Shown piece by piece: positions 27,126 to 34,283 of a DNA stretch of 64,000 bases (position 1 is its first letter; every line of letters starts with the position of its first letter). A program made the position numbers and the translations under genes. The stretch is from assembly GCF_900116855.1 (NCBI RefSeq), contig NZ_UETD01000011.1, positions 131,607 through 195,606 of the forward strand, in the 5' to 3' direction. Source of the DNA: Ruminococcus flavefaciens. Its GTDB lineage: Bacteria; Bacillota; Clostridia; Oscillospirales; Ruminococcaceae. The notes below the pieces were generated by a model. That model worked only from the letters and a program-made list of their open reading frames with translations. It did not search any database and had not been told where the DNA came from.

Positions 27126-29537
27126 TCAGCTTCTTTCGCCGACGAGTATGGAGGCTCTGTTCTGTATCATTTTTGCAGTGTCCTCAGCGGTCTTTTCACC
27201 ATGGAAGAAGGCGTCAGCCTCCTCCATAACTATGGACTGCACCTCGTAGTCCATTTCGCCCGAGAGTGTATCACAGCTGAGCAGATAGCGCTCGAAGTCA
27301 TCGCGCTCAGCCTTGGAAAGGGGATAGATGACCCTGCCATCCAGCTTGCTGTCGCTGCTGGGTACCTCCAGCTTCTCTCCGTTTTCGTTATATGTAAAGA
27401 CCTTTGCATTATTGTCGATGGCAGCCGACAGGTTCTTCTTCAGAGCAGGGTAGCCGAAGTTATTCTCGGGATCCATGAGACTCCTGATGAACTCCCATGC
27501 GCCCTCCTTGACCTTGCTTTTCTCGCAGATGCAGAACTGTGTCCACACACTGAGCTTTCCGCCCTTGCCGTTTGAGGAGGGGAAGCCTACCATAGTGTAG
27601 TCATCTCCGCCGAAGTCCTCGGATTTAATGTAGCAAAGACCGCTGTCGCCTCCGGGATAGATAGTTGTAAGGAGAGCCTTTTCATCGGCTATCCAGTTAG
27701 CCCTGTCGGTGTGATAATCCATGAATTCCTTGCTTTCGGTCATCTTGTCGGGGATATTCTCCTCCAATACGAAGCGGTCACAGAACTTGAGGATATTGAT
27801 GAAGTCGGGAGAATCAAAGTTGCAGGTGCCCTTTTCGATATCTATGAGATCGGACTGACCCTCGAGGAATGTCCTGAGCATATTTGCCTTTGTGTCGCCG
27901 TCATAGCGATGCTCTGCATTAGAGTGGTCGAACACCTCGATCATATCGTCCACAGTCCAGTTTTCGCGGTCAAAGAACTTCCTCTTTACAGCGAGAGTCC
28001 TGAGGTCGAAGCCGGGAGCGAGACAGTACAGCTTGCCGTCGCTGCTTTCGAGTGCTGAGAGCAGATTGGGGAGAACAGTATCGCGGTTGATGTCGGGATC
28101 ATTCTCCATAAAGGGGTAAAGGTCGGCGAGAATACCCTTTTCGCCCAGAAGTCTTACTGAGTTTATATCGTATGCAATTATCATATCGGGAGCATTTCCC
28201 GAGATAATATCCATCTGCATATACTTGAGCATCTCGGCGTCGCGCTTCTGCCAGTCATCCTTGTCAGCCTCGGGATCGAGCTCGCCGTGCTCGGCGGTGT
28301 ATCTTTCGGAGTAGTTGACAACCTTTATCCTGTACTTATCCTGACTGCGGTTGAACTCGTTCACTTCAAAGGAGTATGAATCATACATGGTGCCAAGGGT
28401 TATGACCTGAGTATTGGCAGCCTCACTGGGATCGCGCGGTACCAGCTTCATCATCTGAAGGCTGCCGCTGCTTCTGTGATCCCAGCAGTAGAACTCGTCA
28501 TTGCCTGCGTACAGCACAGATAAGGGCTGGGTATCCGCATCGCTCCAGTTGAGTATCTCCTCAGTGGTGCCGTCAGCCTTTATGCCGAGGAGGTTCTTGT
28601 AGTCCGAGCCGATGAGTACATAGTCATCATAACCCTGACTTACCATATCCAGATTATAGCTTCCTGCGGTGTCACAGCTGTAAATAGTGTCGCCGTAGGA
28701 CTTATTCTCAATGTCGATGTACTTTATGCACTGAGCGCGCTTGTTATAGTCGCCGTCAATGTAATATACATAGGAGACCGCGACAGAACCGTCGGTTGTG
28801 CGTACAAGGCTTATGTATTCCTTTTCGCTGTTCTCCTCAATGACGGGAAGCTTCTCGACAGTGCTGCCGTCAGTGAGAATGACAGTGCCGTCGGAGTAGG
28901 CGAGCAGTACTTTGCCGCCGCCTGCGCTGATATAGCTGTTAAGATAGCAGTAATCATCTTCGTTTACAAATTCGCTGTCATCGAAATCATGGCTGCTGAT
29001 GAGACTGCCGTCCGAGTTATAGAAGCACAGCAGCTTTGACTCTGTGATGTTTTCGTAGAAGCTGTCATAGTCGAAGTTTTCATCGTATTCCTTGGGGAGT
29101 TCATGTCCGTGGTAGTCCATCAGGGTGTAAAGAGCAGAGATCTCGCCGTCAGGACTCACTGAAATATCGCAGTAGCTCTCGTCCGCAGTGCTGACTTCCT
29201 CGGGAGCATTGAGAGTGAGCGCGTTTATCTCGGAGAAATCGCTGTTTGCTTTAAACAGAAAATCCTTATCGGTGGAATCGACATAGCTTGAGATGATATA
29301 TCCGCCTTCATTCAGCGAAAATATTCTGTCGATATTATCGAACTCGTCTATGGTCTTGTAGTTTATAAGCTTATAGGAGCCCTCAAGGAGCTCGGAAGCC
29401 ATATCGGGGATATCTCTGATAGCGGAGGCGATAGATGTGCTGTTGTCGGAGCTTGTCTTTTTCTTCTCGGCACAGGATGTCATGGAAACGCAGACTGCTG
29501 CCGAAAAAGCCATTGTGCGAAGTATATGTTTGTTCAT
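27126..29537 (-). CDS. Large lipoprotein: beta-propeller-like domain plus family 1 solute-binding domain
   Basis: 803 residues. Lipoprotein signal with C22 in a SMTSC lipobox. Residues about 45-360 form a repeat-rich all-beta region (FSLNEGGYIISSYV, VSPDGEISALYTL, VILTDGSTVEKL, DDYVLIGSDYKN) resembling a propeller. Residues about 370-800 resemble extracellular solute-binding proteins of sugar ABC transporters (VNEFNRSQDKYRIKVVNYS, SGNAPDMIIAYD, WEFIRSLMDPENN). No permease or ATPase is adjacent, so it may be a sensor or an orphan binding protein. It is divergent from a smaller homologous lipoprotein at 29854. Confidence 0.8.
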   Translation of the reverse strand: MNKHILRTMAFSAAVCVSMTSCAEKKKTSSDNSTSIASAIRDIPDMASELLEGSYKLINYKTIDEFDNIDRIFSLNEGGYIISSYVDSTDKDFLFKANSDFSEINALTLNAPEEVSTADESYCDISVSPDGEISALYTLMDYHGHELPKEYDENFDYDSFYENITESKLLCFYNSDGSLISSHDFDDSEFVNEDDYCYLNSYISAGGGKVLLAYSDGTVILTDGSTVEKLPVIEENSEKEYISLVRTTDGSVAVSYVYYIDGDYNKRAQCIKYIDIENKSYGDTIYSCDTAGSYNLDMVSQGYDDYVLIGSDYKNLLGIKADGTTEEILNWSDADTQPLSVLYAGNDEFYCWDHRSSGSLQMMKLVPRDPSEAANTQVITLGTMYDSYSFEVNEFNRSQDKYRIKVVNYSERYTAEHGELDPEADKDDWQKRDAEMLKYMQMDIISGNAPDMIIAYDINSVRLLGEKGILADLYPFMENDPDINRDTVLPNLLSALESSDGKLYCLAPGFDLRTLAVKRKFFDRENWTVDDMIEVFDHSNAEHRYDGDTKANMLRTFLEGQSDLIDIEKGTCNFDSPDFINILKFCDRFVLEENIPDKMTESKEFMDYHTDRANWIADEKALLTTIYPGGDSGLCYIKSEDFGGDDYTMVGFPSSNGKGGKLSVWTQFCICEKSKVKEGAWEFIRSLMDPENNFGYPALKKNLSAAIDNNAKVFTYNENGEKLEVPSSDSKLDGRVIYPLSKAERDDFERYLLSCDTLSGEMDYEVQSIVMEEADAFFHGEKTAEDTAKMIQNRASILVGERS

Positions 29538-29853
29538 TTTGTATTGTCCTTTCCCTATATATGTATCATTTCACTTCTTGAGGGGAGTGATTAACAGGGC
29601 ACAAAAAGACGAGTTCATCTCCGTATAGTGTTTTTGTATAAGAATACGCCTGAGATGTTGTGCAGACCGCCGAAAATATCGGCAAATTCGTCTTTTTGTA
29701 CCATCCGAAATCACTTTTTTATGAAAGGAATATTATTTTGTCCCCCATATAAAGAAACGTTAGAAAATCTGGTTTTGTGACAAATAAAAAATTTTTTCCG
29801 AAAAAATTTTTTCGTGAGGGATATCATCAAAAAATATTCAAGGAGGAATAAAA
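29538..29853. promoter_or_regulatory. Divergent intergenic region with inverted repeats
   Basis: 316 bp between two divergent solute-binding lipoprotein genes. It holds a 15-bp inverted repeat with one mismatch, ACAAAAAGACGAGTT (29601-29615) / AATTCGTCTTTTTGT (29685-29699), and two A6T6 tracts 15 bp apart (29786-29797 and 29801-29812) that should bend the DNA. No gene is supported. Promoters were not assigned with confidence. Confidence 0.5.
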
Positions 29854-31179
29854 ATGAAAAGAAGGCTGATACTTATGACCGCGGCGGCATTGCTTCTGAC
29901 AGCTGTGTCCTGCGGCAGAGACAAAAAGAGCAGTTCTGTGATACAGCCGGACGGCGACACTCATGAGGAAAATGCGGCTGCGGAAGTGAAATTGGCTTTT
30001 ATCGGTGGGGAAACGGGAAAGCTGAGTACAGCACTTGCGGAGTATGACCGTGCAAACAAGGATATAACTCTTGATATCCACCGCTATGACAGTTCGGATA
30101 TTGAGTACACGGAAGCCTTCAATCAGCTTACAAGGGATATGCTTGCAGGAGATACCCCGGATGTTATCATAGCTCCGCCCGACGGCATGAGAAACTTACA
30201 GCGAAGCGGATATCTTGCAGACCTTACACCATTTATGGAAAGCTCCGAAACAGTGACTCCCGATGGTCTGCTGCCCAATGTCCGCGAAGCTGTGGACTGC
30301 GGCGGTACCATTCCCTATATGTTTCCCTGTTTCAGCTATGAGACCTACCTTGCAAGTACGGACTTTATAGGCGCAGAGAACGAAAACTGGAGCTATGATG
30401 CAGCAATGGAGGCTTACAGAAGCTCTTCCGACAAGGAGGGCTTTCCCGAGGGACCGACCCTGTGGCACTTTTTCCTCAGACAGGCAGGGCGTGAGTCCAT
30501 TGATTTTGAGAGCGGCACCTGTGATTTCGGCGGTGATTTCCTCCGTGTTATTGATTTCCTTCAGGAGTACCCCTTTGACCTTAATGATTATGAGTATAAG
30601 GATAGCAGCGCTGATTATATGAGATCGCTGAATATCGCAGGTATCAGCGGTATAAACCTTTTCTCTGCGTCCTATGTATATTCCATGTACGGCGGTGCCC
30701 CTGTCACCTATGCCGGATACCCTTCAGCGGAGTGTGATGGCGCCTTTGTGACGGTGCCTCATCTTTGGGCAGTTCCCGAAAACAGCGGAAATAAAGAAAA
30801 GGGCTGGGCACTGATAGAGAACTTTCTGAGACTGAGCGAGCAGAAGAAGATGTCTCTTGAATATGTTTCGGGAGTCCCCGTCACCGAGGAGGCATTGCAG
30901 GCTCTTGCGTATGATACGCCAAGCTATATGGCAATGTCGGCGCGTGCGGCTCTTACACCTCCCGACGGCGGAGCCGAGTCTTTATATATAACCGATGAGG
31001 CTTTGGTAAAACTTCTCGATCACAGCCGCAGCGTGAAAATTGATCTGGATTACGGCAGTGTTCTTGACAATATGATACGGAATGAGTGGCTTGAGGTCAT
31101 GCGCGGAGAGCAGACCGCAGATGAGTGCGTTGAATCATTGAACAACAGAGTGGGACTTTACCTCAGCGAGCGTGAATAA
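29854..31179 (+). CDS. Solute-binding lipoprotein (family 1)
   Basis: 441 residues with a lipoprotein signal (C20 in LLTAVSC) and one extracellular solute-binding domain: VKLAFIGGETGKLSTALAEYDRANKDI, then MLAGDTPDVIIAPPDG and LADLTPFMESSETV, paralleling LADLYPFMENDPD in the divergent 27126-29537 protein. AAGGAGG lies about 7 nt upstream. As with its neighbour there is no ABC permease or ATPase nearby, so uptake would require a shared transporter or it acts in sensing. The ligand, probably an oligosaccharide judging from the cellulase context, is inferred. Confidence 0.82.
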   Translation: MKRRLILMTAAALLLTAVSCGRDKKSSSVIQPDGDTHEENAAAEVKLAFIGGETGKLSTALAEYDRANKDITLDIHRYDSSDIEYTEAFNQLTRDMLAGDTPDVIIAPPDGMRNLQRSGYLADLTPFMESSETVTPDGLLPNVREAVDCGGTIPYMFPCFSYETYLASTDFIGAENENWSYDAAMEAYRSSSDKEGFPEGPTLWHFFLRQAGRESIDFESGTCDFGGDFLRVIDFLQEYPFDLNDYEYKDSSADYMRSLNIAGISGINLFSASYVYSMYGGAPVTYAGYPSAECDGAFVTVPHLWAVPENSGNKEKGWALIENFLRLSEQKKMSLEYVSGVPVTEEALQALAYDTPSYMAMSARAALTPPDGGAESLYITDEALVKLLDHSRSVKIDLDYGSVLDNMIRNEWLEVMRGEQTADECVESLNNRVGLYLSERE

Positions 31180-31643
31180 AAAGAGAGCCGCCGACGCTGT
31201 TGCGCCGACGGCTGATTTCTCTTTCCGAAAGGTGTGTTCAGAGGACGGTGGTGTGCGGCACCGTCATATTTGTTTTGCGCCGGGAGGTATGATCGGCGCA
31301 GAAACGAGGAACAATGAAGGTTGTGCTTTTTTCTTTTCCTTTACTGTCTATATTATACATTATGGGGAACAAATATGCAATAACAGAGCGATTTCGGTTT
31401 GAATACAGTTCGGAAATGAATTGCTTACGGAAGGTATCAGAGCGGTTACATAATTCTGACAAAGGTGACAGCAATATTGACGGGGAGAAATGCCGCGGCT
31501 GTAAGAATTTTCATTGTACCTTTTCGGCTTTTCTGCATAATATAATGTAAGCGGCAATATGGGCGCGCCGTCAGGAGGTGGAGCACAGCTCCCGCGGATA
31601 GCTTCCCGACGCAAGGTGTGCTCCTGACGGCTGCTTTCATATA
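31180..31643. other. Structured convergent intergenic region
   Basis: Between convergent genes. No coding sequence is supported. Several strong hairpins occur: an imperfect GCCGCCGACGC/GCGCCGACGGC stem (about 31187-31212), perfect GACGGTG/CACCGTC (31244-31265), GCGCCG/CGGCGC (about 31276-31298) and the long 31567-31631 hairpin described separately. Confidence 0.5.
31547..31640 (+). ncRNA. Candidate structured RNA
   Basis: GCCGTCAGGAG (31567-31577) pairs perfectly with CTCCTGACGGC (31621-31631). The stem can be extended to about 15 bp by CACA/TGTG with a 6-nt bulge, and alternative pairing GGAGCAC/GTGCTCC is possible. A plausible promoter (TTGTAC 31514-31519, 16-nt spacer, CATAAT 31536-31541) lies just upstream and a bidirectional terminator (31648-31679) just downstream. 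No known RNA family was recognised. Confidence 0.35.
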
Positions 31644-31645
31644 GA

Positions 31646-31680
31646 AAAAAGCTGCCCGAGAAAGTCTCAGGCAGCTTTTG
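31646..31680. terminator. Bidirectional terminator
   Basis: AAAGCTGCCcGAGA-aag-TCTCaGGCAGCTTT, with T-runs on both strands; serves the minus-strand carboxypeptidase gene and any plus-strand transcript. Confidence 0.85.
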
Positions 31681-31684
31681 ATGT

Positions 31685-33940
31685 TTATTTATATGCGGAA
31701 GTGATACCGAGGTACTCCTCAAGGCTTAGACCGCTGTTGTATACAGCTGTTGCGGTGTCAACGCCGAGGTATCTTATATGCCACGGCTCATAGCTGTAGC
31801 CTGTGTACGCTTCCTTGCCGAGAGGATAGCGGATGATGAAGCCGTACTTATGGGCGTTCTTTGTCAGCCAGTCACACTCGGGAGTGTTGAGGAAAGTATA
31901 GTCGATGGAATTAACGTCTATGGCAAGACCTGACTGGTGCTCGGAGTGACCGGGACGGGCAGAATATGTATCAGCCTTTACGATACCGTCGATGGCAACG
32001 TAGTTGTTGTATATCCTCTCCTGATCCTTGTATGAGCGATAGCCCGATGAGCACTTTATACTGAGACCAAGCTTTGCAGCGTCCTCTGTCAGCTTGTTGA
32101 ACTGAGCAAGAGCATTCGGATTGAGAGCGCCTGTGGGGTAATCGGCAGGAAGCTCATAGGTCTTGTTGACGATGAGTATGCCGTCCACAAAGGTAGCTCC
32201 GTTAATGTTCTGTATAAGGCGTGTCGTGACCGTGGGGACGGGAGCTGTTGCGGTAGTTGTGGTGGTTGTAGTCGTAGTCGATGTAGTGGTGGAAGTTGTC
32301 GTTGCAGGCGGCGGGATAACAGGCTTGCTGCGGACAGTTACCTTTATGTCAGCCTTAACGGCAGGATTTGCCTTGCTGATAACGGAGACTGTGCAGGTAC
32401 CCTCTGACAGAGCGTATACATTGCCCCAGTTGTCAACGCTGGCGATGGCAGGATTTGAGCTTGTCCAGACCTCGTCGATGTTTGTGGCGGTCCTTGGGAG
32501 CATGGTAACGTATGAGATGTCATGTGTACCTATGAGGAGGTTCATCTCGTACTTGCTGAGCTTTATCTCAGCGACCTTAGAGGGGTCTGTTACGGTAACA
32601 TTTATGGAAGCGCTTACAGCAGGATTTGACTTGCTGTAAACAGTAACTACGCATGAGCCCTCGCTTACTGCATATACCCAGCCTTCATCGGAGACCGTAG
32701 CTACTCTCGGGTCTGAGCTTACCCATATCTCAGCCTTGTTGTAAGCGTTTGCAGGGAGCATGGTAACGTATGAGATGTCTCCGCCGCCTATGGGGAGCCT
32801 CATATCGGTCTTGGTGAGCCTTATGCTGCTTACCTTGTTGGGGTCCTTGACTGTTACCTTGATATCAGCCTTGACCGCAGGATTGTTGAAGCTGGTGACT
32901 GTGACTGTACACACGCCCTCGGACATTCCGACTATCCAGCCCTCGTTGTCAACAACAGCGATGCTCTCGTCTGAGCAGCTCCATATCTCGCGCTTATCTG
33001 CCGTTGCAGGGAGCATGGTTACATAGGAGATGCCGCCTGTGCCTACATTCAGCTCTATCTCGGTCTTGCTGAGCTTTATCTCCGATACCTTGTAGGGGTC
33101 AGCATAGGTTGTAGTTGTGGTCGTGGAGGTCGTTGTCAAGGTTGTGGTGGTAGTTGTTGTAGTTGTCGAAGTCGTAGTCGTTGAGGTCGTGGTCGTAGTA
33201 GTTGTTGTAGTTGATGTGGTAGTAGTCTCCGAAGTCGTAGTAGTTGTGGGGGCTGCTGCCGTAGTTGTAGTGCTCATAGCAGCCGTAGTAGTGGTATCGA
33301 CAGGTGCTGCTGCAGTGGAGGTTACAGACTGCGCTGTCGTGACAGCCGGTGCTGTTGCCGTTGTTGTGGTAACAGGCGGCTTGACCGTTGTGGTGGTGAA
33401 TGTCACCTTAGCGGTGGTGGTAACGGGCGGTGCCGTTGTAGTAGTTGTTGTTTCCGAGCTGCTTGCCTTCAGGAAGTCCTCTATGGAGAGGGTACCCTTT
33501 GTGGAAAGATAGGCGTAGTAGGAAAGCACGTTGGAAGCATCTACTGCGTCGGTCTTTCCGTCCATGTTAACATCAGCGGCAATAGTCTGAGCAGCCGTCA
33601 GATTTGAGGACTTTGCGCTTCCCGAAATACTTGCATAGGCGGAAAGTATTGCGGAAGCGTCGTTGGCGTCGATCTTGGCGTCGATCTTGGCGTCGCCGTT
33701 TACGTCGCCCAGCTGTATGGTGACTACCGTAGGCGTATCGGCAGTAGCAGCCGTCAGTGGAGCGGCAGGTATCAAAGCCGTTGATCCTGCGTTTGTCTTT
33801 GCATCTGTGATAGTGCTGCTGTTCACCCCCATAGTGACAGCAGCTGTCTCACTCCCTGCCGCAGAAGCGGAAATTGCAGGCGTAACTCCTGCACAGAGGG
33901 TGAATGACAGCACAGACGCGATCAGTCTCTTTGCTCTCAT
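31685..33940 (-). CDS. Secreted M15 D-Ala-D-Ala carboxypeptidase with dockerin and three Big_2 domains
   Basis: 751 residues. Signal peptide (about 1-28), then an N-terminal dockerin (about 75-150: GDVNGDAKIDAKIDANDASA ... ADVNMDGKTDAVDASNVLSYY), a long Thr-rich linker (about 165-280), three tandem Big_2 Ig-like domains (each beginning KVxxIxLxKxE and containing ISYVTMLP), a second Thr linker, and a VanY-type M15 peptidase. Zinc ligands are visible in PGHSEHQSGLAIDV and EPWHIRY. It trims peptidoglycan stem peptides. The dockerin implies attachment to a cohesin scaffold. A 12-bp tandem duplication lengthens the first dockerin calcium loop. Confidence 0.88.
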   Translation of the reverse strand: MRAKRLIASVLSFTLCAGVTPAISASAAGSETAAVTMGVNSSTITDAKTNAGSTALIPAAPLTAATADTPTVVTIQLGDVNGDAKIDAKIDANDASAILSAYASISGSAKSSNLTAAQTIAADVNMDGKTDAVDASNVLSYYAYLSTKGTLSIEDFLKASSSETTTTTTAPPVTTTAKVTFTTTTVKPPVTTTTATAPAVTTAQSVTSTAAAPVDTTTTAAMSTTTTAAAPTTTTTSETTTTSTTTTTTTTTSTTTTSTTTTTTTTTLTTTSTTTTTTYADPYKVSEIKLSKTEIELNVGTGGISYVTMLPATADKREIWSCSDESIAVVDNEGWIVGMSEGVCTVTVTSFNNPAVKADIKVTVKDPNKVSSIRLTKTDMRLPIGGGDISYVTMLPANAYNKAEIWVSSDPRVATVSDEGWVYAVSEGSCVVTVYSKSNPAVSASINVTVTDPSKVAEIKLSKYEMNLLIGTHDISYVTMLPRTATNIDEVWTSSNPAIASVDNWGNVYALSEGTCTVSVISKANPAVKADIKVTVRSKPVIPPPATTTSTTTSTTTTTTTTTATAPVPTVTTRLIQNINGATFVDGILIVNKTYELPADYPTGALNPNALAQFNKLTEDAAKLGLSIKCSSGYRSYKDQERIYNNYVAIDGIVKADTYSARPGHSEHQSGLAIDVNSIDYTFLNTPECDWLTKNAHKYGFIIRYPLGKEAYTGYSYEPWHIRYLGVDTATAVYNSGLSLEEYLGITSAYK

Positions 33941-34283
33941 TATTTTCTCCTTCTATATTATTTGTATTGCGAACCTTTTACCCCTCGCAATAATACATGA
34001 TGCTATGCGTATTTTTTGCGCATGATAGTGCAAATACGCTCAATTATTATAACACATAACCGCAATAAATGAAAGGATTTTCGCAAAAAAATACCAATGA
34101 TCGCCAGTTTTTCGGTGTTTTCCATAAAAAAAGACCGTCTGAAAGACGGCCGCTATATTGAAATTTAAGCCCGACAGCAGATTATCCACCTGCTGTCGGG
34201 CTTTTTGAAGCTATCGGGTATTATCGGGTCTGCTCAGAGACCGATCTTTAGTCGATCCACTGCAAACCTTTGATATTCTCTGA
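33941..34283. promoter_or_regulatory. Promoter region of the M15 gene
   Basis: Reverse-strand TTCATT (34068-34073), 16-nt spacer, TATAAT (34046-34051). Just downstream the transcript would carry an inverted repeat GCGTATTT (34007-34014) / AAATACGC (34032-34039). The remainder holds terminators of the neighbouring gene; no coding sequence is supported. Confidence 0.5.
34125..34208 (-). terminator. Terminators of the minus-strand dockerin gene
   Basis: Two hairpins. AGCCCGACAGCAG / CTGCTGTCGGGCT (34170-34204) has its T-run on the plus strand. GGCCGTCTTTCAGACGGTC (about 34132-34151) is followed on the minus strand by TTTTTTT. Confidence 0.8.

Noticed and set aside
31172..31550. Short plus-strand frames after the lipoprotein gene
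   Set aside because: No RBS, overlap multiple hairpins and lack coherent composition.
32240..33440. Apparent microsatellite/CRISPR-like periodicity
   Set aside because: The repeats are degenerate Thr codons in linkers and three homologous Big_2 domains; there are no regular spacers or direct repeats of CRISPR type.
33117..33512. Val-rich plus-strand frame of 131 codons
   Set aside because: It is the complement of the Thr-rich linker of the M15 protein (ACN codons read as GTN), not a gene.
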